A stretch of DNA of 64,000 bases from Pyrrhoderma lamaoense (GCA_002794735.1 NBAZ01000003.1:1240001-1304000), one strand, 5' to 3'. Counted from the stretch's first letter, positions 40,139-52,979 are shown. Numbers and translations are program-made. Notes: a model not told the origin generated them from the sequence alone.

Positions 40139-41051
40139 TAGTGCCCTGAAGGAAGACAAAGCTAAAGGCGTTGGGTGGTAATGTTATGTTTTAACTCCTC
40201 TCATGTACTACTACTTGCTCAGATACAGAAAAAAGCATGTATCTCCCCGTTCCTTCCTCCTAGTAATAACATTTACGCACACTCTACTAGCCGATTAGCT
40301 TCCCGTACCCCTTCTAAATATACATTTGTACTATACCCCAACACTCACTCCGCCCACGTCTCTCCGGTGTTGATATCAATCAGAACTCATGTACGATTGG
40401 TTGTATACAAGTATATGATATTCAATGTATATCCTAAGTGTACGATATACTATAAGGTTGTTGTAGATGTAACATTTATACTATGACAAGGAACAAAAAA
40501 GAATCGATACAATATAAAGAAAGCCTAAAAATCACCCGTGAATAAACAATATCACAATACCAGCCTTAATAGAAGTAGATGTCAAAGCCACAACAAGAGT
40601 TCCGAGTTCGAAGATTTAGGAAGTGAGGAAGAGGAAGCCGGGAAGAATGTGACTTTTAATCCGATACGATGATAGGGTATTGCACGAATCAAATATACAT
40701 ATAAAGGAAAAACAGGATCGATCTCTATAAAACATGAATAAATAAAACCAGGTTATTCCACCCTACCCCATCTTGCGATAACCAAGTGCACAAAGAATAG
40801 GGGGAGTATGTTTCGCTCACATCTACCTACATCTTACCATTCCAAAGAAGGGAAGTAGCAAAAACAAAACTAAAATTACAAAAAAAGCAAGCCCGTGTAT
40901 ATTCATCCGAAAAAAAAATGGAACTATGGAACTAGAAAAAAGATGACTAAAAGCTAATAGTGAGATGATTCCAAAGAGAAACAAACATTGAAACAAGGAT
41001 TCTCAAGTAAAAAGCGGAAAGAGAGTAGGAAAAAATGATAGAAGAAATAGA

Positions 41052-41071
41052 AGAGAGAGAGAGAGAGAGAT
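41052..41071. repeat. (GA)n microsatellite
   Basis: About ten GA units in the 3' region of ERT1. Confidence 0.9.
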
Positions 41072-41214
41072 GAATTAATAAAATACGAAAGCTTTTCAGT
41101 TATTTGTAACTAATACCTTAATCTATCTACTTTACTCAGTACCTGATACTTCAAGAACTCGTAAAAAGAAATAAGAAGCCAGTAGGTAGGTAGACAGTAT
41201 AGAACATATATACA

Positions 41215-41252
41215 CAGCAGACAGACGGACAGACGGATAGACAGACAGACAG
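41215..41252. repeat. Imperfect (AGAC)n tetranucleotide repeat
   Basis: Tandem AGAC units with substitutions to GGAC and AGAT. Confidence 0.8.
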
Positions 41253-41744
41253 GAGGGGATAAGAGATAGATAAACAGGGGTGGGTAGGGCATAGGTAGAT
41301 GGAACAGTCAACATATGAGGAAGAGCAATGTAAGTAAAAGAGATAGGGAGATAAAACAGACAAAGGTAAGAAGTTGAAAGTAAAAAAAAAACGACTTGAG
41401 GTGTCACCTAGATCGGTATGTAGTGGATAAGCAACGGGATTCCCTGCCTCCTTCTCCTTCCCCCGTTTCCTCCATAACTGCTCCATCCCATACCGCCTAC
41501 CTCTCCCCCCGGTCTATTCTCTATATCTTCTCAACCCCTCTCCTGTCTTCCACATCTCCCACTTCCTCCTCGACCCACTTCCTCCCCTCCCCGTTTTCCT
41601 CCCCTCTTCCCTTCGAATATTATTTTACACAACGTACAAATTTCAACTCAAGTTATTTCTCTCACTTTCTCGCGTAGAAAAAGAAAAAAGATGTAGTACT
41701 TTTGCTTGTTCTCATTCTGTTTGCTTTTTTTCCTCTGCGGAAGT

Positions 41745-41803
41745 GAGAGAAAGAGAGTAAGAGAGTAAGAGAGTAAGAGAGAGAAGTAAGAGAGAGAGAA
41801 AAT
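41745..41803. repeat. Imperfect GAGAGTAA / GA repeat
   Basis: Several tandem copies of GAGAGTAA, then GA dinucleotides. Confidence 0.85.
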
Positions 41804-42208
41804 AGAATTTACACCAGCCGTAAAACCTGACATAAGAAATAAAAAAGAAGTGAAATATGAGAGGGACAAAAAAACGAGGATAAAAACCCAGAGAGAGGAG
41901 GGGGATCGAAGGGGCATAAGCACGTAAAGCAGGGATTGAAAGGCCATGTCGACGTAAAGGGAGGAGAGAAGGAACATAGATCGGATGGAATGAAAAGAAG
42001 GAGGGGATTCGATTGTCTCAATAACACAACAGAGTCAAGTTTCGAGCTTACTCAAGAGTGGTACTGAGAACTGAGAGAACATGTTAAAAAGAAGTCGAAA
42101 TGATATGGAAGATTCCACATGCAGATGCAAACAATGCGACGAATAGGAGAGAGTAGGCATGTAATAAAGAATAGAGCCAGGACCACAAAGTAGTAGAAAC
42201 GCTTTCTC

Positions 42209-45200
42209 CTACATTAACGGTAGCCATTGTCCTATATATCCCGAATCATTATACCACCATACGTAGGCATCATTTCCATGCAAACACAAACAAGCCAATA
42301 AAGTCAAGAAAAGGAAGCACCAAAAGGAAAGAATCGATGAAATCAGCACACTCTAATAAGGACACCAAGAGAATAAGTTTATGGGTTGGACTCACCAATG
42401 ACAACACTAGGCATATCAAATATATCCCTCCGTATCGAAAAACAGAACGTACACGGTATAGGATCCCCACTCGGTTTCAACAACACACAATGCGAAAACA
42501 CACTCTGAGTCGTGTTCTCAAACGCATGCGATGCGAAATTCTCCCAATACTCTATCACTGATTGACTCTCGAATAACTGATCACCCAAAAAACAAAGTGA
42601 GATGAAACAGAAAGTAAGAAGTTGATCAGTATTCAAAGATTTCCAGTAGGGAGTTGAAGAGAAAGAGCTTGCCTCGTAGATGTATTTCCCACCCGTAACC
42701 AATTCTTCCTTCTTCCATTCTGTTAACAAACAGAACTCAACACCGACAAGACAGATTTCCCCTGTCCGCCGCCAAACCACAGTTGGCGTCCCGTATACGA
42801 TATCAACTTCTCCAATTCCTACGCACAATAACCGGATTTGTACAGATACACGCCCCAGTATCAATATAGGCGAAAGAGAAAGAATTGAGAAGAGGAGGAT
42901 CAGTCAGTAAAAGTTTACGATCAAGGAACAAAGATCAAATTAGGAAGATGAAAGATTTAACTTACGATACAAGTCCTCCTCAAACACTTTTCCATAAACA
43001 CGAAGTCCTCTTCCGACATTGGAGCCTGCAAAGCAATCATCGAAGGCCTATAAATTGCCAACGCACGTATCACCCGTAATATATCATTCTTCTGGAAACT
43101 GATATATACATAGTCGAATAAAGAAGTCGTCAGTTTGCAATTCTCTTCCCGAACAAGAAAAGAAAAGAAAAAAGGGAGAGAAAACGAACACATACTTCTT
43201 AAACAAAAACTTCATCAAGAATTGATAGCTTTCAATATAACTATACGCCTTGGTCACATTCGTATAAACGTCCAACGAGGTATCACCTTGCTTCAATGCC
43301 GGAGTCCCATTTTCCGACACCGCTCCAGACCCAGGCCCGCTCCCAACGCCAACAGTCTGGGTACCACCCATATTGGACGACGACGACGAGCTCATCCCTT
43401 GCCCACCACTCATCCCTTGACTGATACTCGGCCCGATACTTTGCCCAACAACAACGATATCCATCCCACTCCCCGCTCCATACCCATTCATACCTCCACT
43501 CATACTATTCATGTTATTACTACTGTTACCACCACCGCCGCCACCAGTTATCGAAACACCAGACATCGGCGAATCAGCACCACCGCCCATCGAGGGGGCG
43601 TACCCCAAACGAAGCCGTAGACCCCGCTCCTGCACCTGCCCTTCCACTCCAGCACCAGCACCAGCCGCAAGCCCAGCCAATGTTTGTTGTTGTTGAGATG
43701 GAACAGTGGGTAGAGACATCGATCTTTGAGCTCCCAAGTAACCTTGTCCTTGTCCCCCTCCTTGTCCTTGTCCCCTCCTTGTCCTTGTCCTTGCCTTGCC
43801 TTGTCCAGCATTTTGCTGTTGCTGTTGCTGTCTTTGTGAATAGGCAAGCTCATTCTGAGGACCATACACATTCCCATTCCCACTACTACCACACTACCTC
43901 CACCCCCTTCAACCGTTATACTCCTCAGACCCAATCCCTGCTGTTGCTGTGGGTGATGATGATGCCCATTCTGCTGAATAGTAATATTCGTTCCCACATC
44001 ATACATCCCTTGTCCTCCATACCCCCGTCCTGTTGACTTCTATACTGTTGTTGTTGCTGCTGCCTCTGCTGCTGCTGCTGTTGAGACCCATAGTCATACC
44101 CCACAACGCTCTGTCCCCCAATAGCGCCTGAGGGGCAATATTCGCCTGCGGCTCCGAAGGCCAAGCAGCGTTCGTAAACGGCGGACCATTCGACCCTCCT
44201 CCACCTCCTCCACCGCCACTACCCGGTCCACCTCCAGTACTCCCACTCCCACCACTCCCAGTAGTCCCAGGGACATAAGCCACCGTACCCCCCGTAGACC
44301 CTGGAGGTGTATCAGTAAGGAACGGCTGCTCTGGACTGTAGTTATTCAGCCCCAATATAGCCGACAAGGACGAATACTCAAGGTTAGCCGCCTCAGAACC
44401 AAACGCATACGTCTGGTCCAACGGTAAATTGAAATACAGATCATTCGTCGGGAATTGGTCCACAACTGTTCATTCATTTCCCGAATATGTACAAACCAAC
44501 ATGGATCCAATTTTTTTATTTGTTTCAAGATTACCGAATAGTGAATGATGTCATTTTTATTTATAAGTCGCCGTCGTTGTCGTTCGTTTCGCCCGTTGTC
44601 ACCATCCGTTCATGTTTATAATTATAAACATGGTTTCGGGGATAAGCACGCCGTGTAACATGTTTCGACCATCATGCGTTCGAGAGCAATCGTATTTCAA
44701 AGAAAGATTCATCGAAGTTCAATTCCATTTGACCAAAAGAAATTTGTTCGGGAAGGAAGGGGGGAATACGTCGTTGCACGATGGAGGGGGATCAGTCACA
44801 CGACACCACGTTAATGAAGGGCAGTAAAAGGAGTGCCGTGAGTGTCCGTGATATCGGAACGACACAACCGATGTCCAGAAAATTTTCAAATCAAGTAGCA
44901 ATTAGCAACAAAAGAGAATGTTCAGCATAAACAGTAATTTTCCAAAAAAACAAGATGGGGAAGAAACGAAGGACGAACCTGAAGGTGTACTTTGAAGAGT
45001 TTGAGACTCCGGTGTTTCTACAGTAGGTGTAGGCTTCCCCTTTTTGAGTGCCTCTGTAATAGCATACACATAGCATTTAGCTATCAGGACAATTACCGAA
45101 GAGAAATCCAAGAATCCCTTCAAGCGGCATAGGGTGGGAGGAAGGAGATAATTGAAAGTCTACTCACCAAGCTCTGCATCATCAAGAAGATACTTTGCTT

Positions 45201-46700
45201 TCTTACGATGCCCCTCAATACACTTCTCGGCCATATTCCGCTTCACACATCGAGTACAAGGCCGATCTGAGAGTGAAAGTAAGGAAGACGCAGTCGTCAG
45301 TTCGTAGTACATTTCAGAGTGATCAAGGTGATCAAAAGCCATTAATAAACGTAGACTGATGTCTTCTTTTGGCGTTTACCATAAGGGGGCAAGGCAAGGC
45401 GAGACAATGCAAAAAAAAAGAAAGAGAGAGAAAAACGGAGGGAAGGATAGCCACCGCAGAAAAATGCCATTTCACCAATGACTTCCCAACCCCCACCCCC
45501 AACTTTAAATGCATCTTGCAGATGGATCTTATTCATTGAATCCCGTGAGCAACCAAAATTAGAGCCAAGTCGCGGCTATCGCCAGCGACAAATTAATTTA
45601 AAACCAATGAGCTAAGACGCCTAGTCACATTCAGCCCGATCCATCATGTTCCATCCGCTTCAATGCATCAATCAACTCAACAACAACATTCCGATTTAAA
45701 GGGGAGAACAAAGGGATTGTATGGTTGTAAGGGAGAGGTGATTGAGAGTGAGCGTATTCACGATAAGGCAATGACAACGAATTTGGAACTTTGAAGAAAA
45801 AAGATCCGTGTGATATAAATCCGAGTTAACTTCCCCGAACTACGGGCGGGCGGGGCGATAAAATAGGGATAGAACTCTCAATTGAAAAAAAAGGAGATCA
45901 AACCAACGAAATACCCAAAAAATCAGTTCATCAAATGTATGAAACTAAAATGGAACAAAAGAGCGAACGAGCGAAGAAGACACATGGAAGATTGTGTCCA
46001 CTCATCGGCTTGAGAAATCAACGTAGAACAGATAACAAACCAATAGAGAAAGAAAAGAAGAAAGAAAGGTGATTAACAAAACTCTCAGAAACAACGAATA
46101 CGTACTATCATCGCAAGTAAGATGGGCCTTTTGACAATGCGCACACGCTCTCTGTGCCTTCTTCTTTTTCGGACTCTCGCGCTGCTTCGCCGGTGGGCGC
46201 CCTCCGGCATCATCAACACCAACACCATGACCAACACCACCACCAAACGCGTTATTACCTACACCACCAGAACCCAGTCCCGAACCGGTGACGTCGTCAA
46301 ACGCAGTCGCACGTTGTCGCTTCCGAGCATTAGCCACGCCGACGCGCTTCTTAGTCCCGCCCGTTCCAGACCCCGTCCCTCCCGTACCTCCTCCTACTCC
46401 TACTCCTAACCCTGCTCCTACTGACAGTCCAGTAGAAGTAACATTCGCTGAGTTATTTGACGATGATTGAGAAGGAATGTTTGACGGACCCGCTTCCGCA
46501 TTATTATTATTATTATTATTGCTATTACCGTTTGGATTGTTAGAAGAGGAGATAGATAGGTGTCCCGAGAGGCTATTGGCAGAAACAAGTGATGAAGAAG
46601 GTAATCTATAATTCGATGGAGAGCGCTGGTCGTCTTGATGCGCGGGTAATAAGGGCGGACGAGGTTCGACTGGACGAAGAGGGGGATATGCAGTGTTCAT
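42209..46700 (-). CDS. ERT1: Zn2Cys6 transcription factor of the ERT1/AcuK (gluconeogenesis activator) family
   Basis: Regulator of non-fermentable carbon use. Exons are 46700-46106, 45266-45168, 45053-44979, 44465-43196, 43098-42966, 42818-42673, 42576-42396 and 42231-42209. The zinc cluster is split across exons 1 and 2: CAHCQKAHLTC, then CTRCVKRNMAEKC after an 839-nt intron. The C-terminal PAS-like region is strongly conserved (KNDILRVIRALAIYRPS, TPTVVWRRTGEICLVG, ESQSVIEYWENFASHAFEN) and ends GQWLPLM. The middle is Gln/Gly-rich low complexity. Four single-base gaps break the frame, at 44115-44119, 44022-44026, about 43889-43892 and 42790-42792. Corrected length is 2526 nt (841 aa). The intron at 42672-42577 starts with GC, not GT. 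Confidence 0.93.
46497..46519. repeat. (ATT)n repeat coding an Asn run in ERT1
   Basis: Trinucleotide tract inside exon 1 of ERT1. On the minus strand it encodes consecutive Asn residues. Confidence 0.85.
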
Positions 46701-47437
46701 CTTTTTACTATGACTGTTGTTGGAGTATATTATTGACGTTGTTGTACGTTGAGTGTGTGTATGTGTCCCTTTTTTTTCTGCTTCTTCTTCCCTTTTCCCT
46801 TCTCCTTTATTTACTCTCTGTTTGGTTAGCTCTTGTCCCTCCCTTTTTTTGTCTACTTTGCGAGGCGGGATGTTTGATTTGAAAGAGAGAAAAAGAGTTG
46901 TTTAGAGAAAAGGGTAGCCGGAGGTTGGAGAGAGATGGAGATGGGAGGAAGCTGAGAGCTGATACTCTCGGTAAGGTCGGTTACATAACCGTAAATTTAC
47001 ATGGAACCCTGCCAGTAGCCATCCCTCTATTTGCATTCACTCATCACTCGTCCCCTGCATTTTCTAATATAACATTCAACTCAATGTATTATCATATAAT
47101 GTACAACGTAGACAATGTCAAAAAATATATAAAATTAATTATCAAGGATCTCTTGATCACTGATCAGAACAGGTGACAGGACAGGGCAAAAGGCAAACAA
47201 ACAAACAACAGGGGAAAGTCAAAGTGGGGGATAGACAGTCGAAAATTCCCTTAAGCGGCTGCCTAATCCCGCAGTCCTTCTCAGCCGCGGGCGCGGCTTA
47301 TTGTTATGAGAATGATGATTCAATGAAGCGCGAAATACATTACGTCGTTTTTCTTTTTTCTTCTTCTTCCCTCTCTGATACCCTGATAAATTAGTAAAAA
47401 CCTCTAAAACATCATATCCGATCTTAAACATGAAAAG
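46701..47437. promoter_or_regulatory. Divergent promoter region, ERT1 (-) / MTQ1 (+)
   Basis: 737 bp. The ERT1 side is strongly T/C-rich on the plus strand (46760-46860). No gene or clear binding site identified. Confidence 0.4.
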
Positions 47438-48863
47438 ATGACGACAAGCCAGATCTCAAGACTTTCCAAGCGACTTGTTACTCAGCTTGGTAAACAGTCC
47501 GCCATTAACGAGCTCAGATGGCTACGTCAGGCTGCAGCGGACTTTGACAACTCTCAGTCTCAGGGAGGAACTCAACCGACTTCTTCGTTCGAGAGTTTAC
47601 TTGAACGACGTGTACGCGGTGAACCTCTTCAGTACATCCTCGGTACGTTCCTTCCTCTCTCTCCAAAAAAAGCTATTTTTTTTCTTCGAAGATACATGAA
47701 GCTCTAATGGATGAGTGACAAGCGTGTTTATGCTAACTTGCTATACTCTCTAAATACAGGTACTCAGCCTTTCGGTCCTCTCGAGTTACGGGTCCGCTCG
47801 CCCGTACTCATCCCACGTCCAGAAACAGAAGACTGGGTGACCCGTCTCGCTGACCTCATACCAAGCATCCACTCTCCCTCATCTACATCAGCACACACAC
47901 ACACACACTCACATCCACGCCCTCTCCGCATACTAGACCTCTGCACAGGCACAGGCTGCATCCCCCTCCTCCTCTCCCACCTTTCCAAAACACATTCAAC
48001 ACACGCCCTCGCAGTAGACATCTCCCAAGAAGCCATAGAGCTAGCACAAGAAAACGCCAAGTACGCGTGCCCAGACGTATCCCTCCTCGCATCTCCATCC
48101 TACCCAGGGACATCACCATCAACAACGCACCTTTCTCCCAGTCCCAGCAATAGCATAAAATCCGTTAACAGCGCCAACACCAACACCAATCTCACTAACA
48201 ACGCCAACTCCTACTCCAACTCCAAACCCCCTCAAAATCCACCTTCCACACATTCTCAACTCTCCAAGCCGACATCCTCTCACCATCCTTCCTGACTACC
48301 CTCCAAACCCTCAACTGGGGCCCATTCGACATCTTAACCTCTAACCCGCCTTATATCCCCTTAGACGAATACACCTCCCTCCCAGCGTGTGTAAAAGACT
48401 ACGAAGACCCCGTGCGCTCCTTGGGGACCCTCACCTTCTTCCTTCGACTGGTAGTGGTAGTAGTGGTGTTAGTGGAAATAGTGGTGGTGGTAGTAGTCGT
48501 AAAGATGATGGTAGCGACGGACTCACCTTCTACCAAACCCTCTCCGACCTCGTACATTCCCCACACCTCATCCGACCAGGCGGACTCGTCGCGCTCGAAG
48601 TCGGACATAACCAAGCCTGGCGTGTTCGGGACTTACTCCTCCAAGCACGAGCACGGGCACGGGCTCGGGCACGACAGCGAATCGCGCCTCTCGCTCATGC
48701 TCATGCTCACGCTCCTTCGCATACAAATTGCTCAGAAGCCCTGGGAGACTTGGGTGGTAGAGACGGGAATGACGATTTGGAGACTGGGGGAGATGTGAAG
48801 TCTGGAAGGATCCGTGGGGAGTGGAGAGGGCTGTTGTTTATTGGATGTAGGGAAGGGAAGTAG
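47438..48863 (+). CDS. MTQ1/HemK-type protein N5-glutamine methyltransferase
   Basis: SAM-dependent enzyme that methylates the GGQ glutamine of a translation release factor; similarity to Mtq1 suggests the mitochondrial one. Exons are 47438-47642 and 47760-48863. Family blocks in order: GEPLQYILGTQPFG, VRSPVLIPRPETEDWV, SAM motif I ILDLCTGTGCIPLLLSHL, the catalytic NPPY (TSNPPYIPLDEY), DGLTFYQTL and GGLVALEVGHNQ. Two low-complexity insertions, one Ser/Asn/Thr-rich before NPPY and one Gly/Ser-rich after it, plus an Ala-Arg repeat, lengthen it to 436 residues against about 300 usual. One base is missing in each of the C5 run 48227-48231 and the C4 run 48408-48411. The second restores the canonical YEDPRALLG reading. 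Corrected length is 1311 nt. Confidence 0.92.
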
Positions 48864-49774
48864 GGAGATCTGAGGCGTATGGGAGTGTGACAATATTAAT
48901 AGTATACTGGGACTGATACTAGTAGTGACGATTATATGCGGGTTATGATTATGATATATTATATATAATATACATACAATATAATTCCCTGGATTAAGTA
49001 TTGTAATATGAACGAGCACACAATACACAGACACTCGCAAGAAACCAAACCCGCGAAAGGGAAAGTAAGAGTTAAGAACGACTTGATGAGTTACGACGGG
49101 AAGGGAAGGGGAGGGATGAGGGTCGGAAGTCCGAATAAAGCTGAAAAAAAAAATAGTCCATAATGATCACGATATACTATATAGCCAAACAAATATCCAA
49201 AAAAAAAGGTCGGAAGACGGAAGGAACGGAAGAAAAGCTTAAAATTAAAATCGGCTCGGGGAATTAGAGAGTTACGTGTGCTGTGTGTGCTGTGGATCTC
49301 TGTATGGGTGTGGGGGAGGGCCAGGGACCAATCAAACTACGATCTGAGTAGTAGTAGCTACCCCGCCCAATCCCGTTCAAGGAAGGAACGGAACGAAGTG
49401 TGATTGGCCAATTAAAGGAGATCAGAGATCAAAGATCGGAAGAGTGCAGGCGACGGGTGTACGGGTGTGAGTGAGAAGAGAGATCAGGAGGAGAGTGATA
49501 GGTCCCGAGGGGAGGACTCTGAGTTTCATTGGCGGAGAGAAACGGTAGACAAGATGATGATTATTGAACAAAAGACATCCGACCATTGGCTGCAAGTAAC
49601 TCAAGATAAAGTGTATTAACCATCGTGCTTTTATTTGATACGCATAGCCACCAACCCCGTGTATTATTATTATTATTATTATTTCTCTCTCATCCTCTTT
49701 CCCGAGTTCACCCGCTAGCCCTTACAAGCCACACTGACTTACTTGTATTATAGTGCAAATAGTGTATTCGATGA
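48864..49774. other. Convergent 3' intergenic region, MTQ1 / TFB4
   Basis: 911 bp with no supportable gene. It contains an AT-rich stretch at 48950-48985 and a trinucleotide repeat at 49663-49683. Confidence 0.5.
49663..49683. repeat. (ATT)n microsatellite
   Basis: Seven ATT units about 90 bp downstream of the TFB4 stop. Confidence 0.9.
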
Positions 49775-51051
49775 TTAGAACAACACCATCTCAATATCTC
49801 CTCCTCCACCACCTCCACTACTACTAGTATTACTACCATTACAATTCCCATTACCCAAGTCCAACCTCCCCATCCCAGTCGACAAACTCGAACTCAACCT
49901 CAACAGACTCCCATCTCCACTTTCACCCCCGTTCTCATCCCCGTTCCCATTCCCATTCCCAATACCGTTTCCAATACCGTTCCCATTCCTATCCCCACTC
50001 CCTATCCCATTCTTCCCGTTCACGACCCCGTTCCTCAGCCCAAGCCCTCCATCCCGATCCTCATACAAATCACTCAACCCAAGACTACCCCCAAGCCCCG
50101 AATACCCACACTCTCCCGCTCCCCCTCCTCCCGTTCCTCCTCCTCCACCATAATGAGAACTCGAATTAGAACTAGTACTAGACCCAAGACTCGAATAAAC
50201 ACTCGAACTCAAGTTCGTCCCACCGTGACTTTCCTGACTCGACCCTCCCATTCCACCTAGTCCTCCCCCACCCCCGCCCCCACCCCCTCCCCTATAACCG
50301 GGTGTGGGACTCGGAGCTGACGAGGGTGGACGTGATGGCGAGGATGGAGGTGTAGGCCTCGACGCGTTCAGTCTTTGTAGACTCCTTATTGGGAATTTCG
50401 TCCTATGTGCGCGCGCGTGTGTGTGTGAGTGAGTAAGTGAGTAAAGTCGGAGAAAGAAAATATTAGAGTAAAACGAGGGATGGAGACCCGACTTTCCTAA
50501 CTTACCTGCACGTCGAACATACCGGGACAGGTTGACAGAATACTGTAAAAAGTAAGATAGTAAAGAAAATCTGTCAGCGGATGCATTCAACTATTCGCGA
50601 GAAAGAGAAAGAAAAAGAGAAAGAGAAGAGATGTCTGTCGTTTCTTCACTCATCAACCATCACCAGTCATCAAACACGGAAAAGAGACTTCCCCTTCCGA
50701 TTCCATATCTGAAGGAACCATGACACGAAAGGATAACAAAAAGAACAGGAAGTAATAACAGAGTCCAAAAGTCCAAAAAACAAGATGAGATACCAATAAA
50801 AAAAGATAAATTGAGAGTCCAAGAGAACCAAAGAACGTACTAGACAAACAAACCGAGCACACAAACCCGACATCCACAATCGACTTGTGACAGAAACAAG
50901 CGGCGCGGAAGTCGATCTGGTCTTGGGTAGGCACGTTCATCAAACTTCGCATCGAGGGAGGCGGGAGGAACGACATCTGATTTCAAAAGATTTCCCCCCA
51001 TTCCACGACATCATTCACATGTTCAAATAAGTTGCTTGTAAGTAAAAAATT

Positions 51052-51102
<51 letters not shown>

Positions 51103-52505
51103 TCCCACAAGAAAGTGTGAGGTGGAGGGGGGCGGGAAACTCACAAGAAGATGAACGAGTAACGCATCTCTTCTCTCCGGAGCGATGTACGACCCTCCAG
51201 TGAGGTGTGCCGCTTGTTGTAAGAACGCTGCGTCCGACCCGTATAGTTTACACACATCCACAGTCACTTTCTAGTTTAATTAACATCCCGCGTCGGGGTA
51301 TCAATACCAGAATCATTAATTTAAAAAAAAAGGATGTGATTGACAACGGAGATGAACGTGAATTGACAGGGCGAGGAATGACAGATGACAGGGTTGGACG
51401 TATCGATGTGTAACAAAGAACGAAAGAAAGAAAGAAGGCTCGAGAAGTCTCGGAGGGGTAGTGGAGAGAGAGAAACATACCAACTTCTGAGCAGAGAATA
51501 TGCTATTCATGAGCGGGATATAAGACGTTGACAAATCAGGTGAGACGGATAAGATGACTATCCGTGGCTCGGGAGGTACAGCGTTTGCGTCCGTGCTCGA
51601 CGAAGAGTTGAACGCGATGAGAAGTCGGTTGATGTCTATACGTGTATGAGTGATAAGTGAATAGATAATAAACCCCCCAGCCAGCTCGGTCAGTTGGGTT
51701 CTTGGACTTGGTTGTATGCACATGGAGAGGAAGGATGAATGATGAGGTACATACAGCATAGTGCTTTCGTTAACGCTCCAACAAGTTGAACCGGTACTAT
51801 TATTGTTCACAACACAGATACCCAATCAACACAGAAAGAAAAGGAACCATCGACGGAGTACACTACCTTCCTCCTCCGCATCCCCAGAGCATCCAACTCC
51901 TCCCCTATCCGAGTCGTAACAGTCGTGTCAGCGAGCATGAAAGGTAGATACGTGTTCGCATCAGGTAGTGTATCTTCGGAAGTAGGACTCTCCGAAGTCA
52001 GGGTTTGGTCCGCAGATGAGTATAGGAGTACACTAGGAAATAGGAAGGGGGGTGGGATGGGATAGGTTGGTTCTCAGCGTTAGTGATTCATACTGTGTTA
52101 TAGTCAAGAAAAGAGATACAGAGAACTTGTATGTTTCCATACGGAATATAAGATGTTTTACACGCCCCCTTGCTCAGTGAAGTATCGACGTTAAACGGCA
52201 AAACAAAGTTCAAGTATCCTCCTCACCCCTCTCTACAAAATACCTCAACCTCCCAACACAAACCAACAAACCAAAGAGCGAAGAACACAAAAGCACAAGC
52301 ACACATACCTCTTCCCAGGCAACGCGCCCCACACAGCAGCCGTGTTCTCAACCTTAAGCGCCAAAAAAGAATTCAAGAACGCCAACGTCTGCGAAAGGAA
52401 AGACTTGAACGTGAGCGGATGTGCGTTTTTCGAGGAGAGGGATGAGAGATGCCATTGGGTGGGTGATAAGTCTAAGATGATTGATAGATGTGAGGATGGT
52501 TCCAT
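49775..52505 (-). CDS. TFB4: TFIIH core subunit TFB4 (p34)
   Basis: Structural subunit of TFIIH, which works in promoter opening and nucleotide excision repair. The first exon (52505-52309) begins MEPSSHLSIILDLSPTQWHL, the start of the vWA-like domain, with LAFLNSFLALKVENTAAVWG. Later exons carry ALTKALCYINRLLI, EPRIVILSVSPDLSTSYIPL, VTVDVCKLYGSDAAFLQQAA and HLTGGSYI. The zinc finger is ACFCHKSIVDVGFVCSVCLS (about 50920-50860) continued by FCQPVPVCSTCR from a separate exon (about 50540-50507). The last exon (50404-49775) reads RTKFPIRSLQRL. It then continues into about 200 residues of Gly/Ser/Asn-rich sequence (GGGGGGGGGG, NGNGIGNGIGNGNGNG) not normal for p34. Middle exon boundaries are approximate. 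Confidence 0.9.
51053..51099. repeat. (AG)n microsatellite in a TFB4 intron
   Basis: About 23 uninterrupted AG units. On the sense strand of TFB4 this is a CT tract upstream of a 3' splice site. Confidence 0.95.
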
Positions 52506-52742
52506 TGTTTTGTTTTGTTTTGCTTCTTTTTCCTTCCGAGGAGGAGGAGGGAGGGAGGAGAATGTGGTTATGGAGTTTTTTGTATCCTAGATGAGTTATC
52601 GAACTAGGAGGTTGCTTTTAGGTTAGTTGATGAGGAGCCTCTCTCTCTGTGTAGTTTTTCTTTTTCTTTGTTCCGTCCTCCGATAGGATGCTTTTTAAGT
52701 CTATTTCGCTAGTATTCACTAGGACTAGTAGGAGTTGGCACG

Positions 52743-52979
52743 ATGGACCAGACTCAAAAGACGCGTGCTGAGTTATTAGAGATCCAATTAACCAATGACC
52801 AAAAGCGAATATGCGAGATAAACGCGTTAAACACGCTTTGTCATCAATGTTTGTCTTATAAGATAAGATTACTTTCCAAATCAGGTATACGTGAACTCCG
52901 ACACGTGAATAGAGTTCTTTTGCTCAAACCTCTAAATGCAACAACACATCATGGTCACGTTCACATACACGCAAATTGA
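52743..52979 (+). CDS. Possible small hypothetical protein
   Basis: A 78-codon frame starting MDQTQKTRAELLEIQLTNDQ, divergent from TFB4 with 237 bp between the starts. The first 47 residues look like a plausible amphipathic helix (KRICEINALNTLCHQC). After LLSKSG composition changes, and a GT at about 52885 could open an intron. No family recognised. It could equally be noncoding sequence in the TFB4 promoter. Confidence 0.25.
   Translation: MDQTQKTRAELLEIQLTNDQKRICEINALNTLCHQCLSYKIRLLSKSGIRELRHVNRVLLLKPLNATTHHGHVHIHAN

Larger units (their letters stand above)
40139..42208. other. Convergent 3' intergenic region, RPA43 / ERT1, rich in simple repeats
   Basis: About 2.1 kb. 40480-41400 and 41680-42170 are A/G-rich on the plus strand, with microsatellites listed separately. 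41430-41680 is T/C-rich. No gene seen. Confidence 0.5.
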
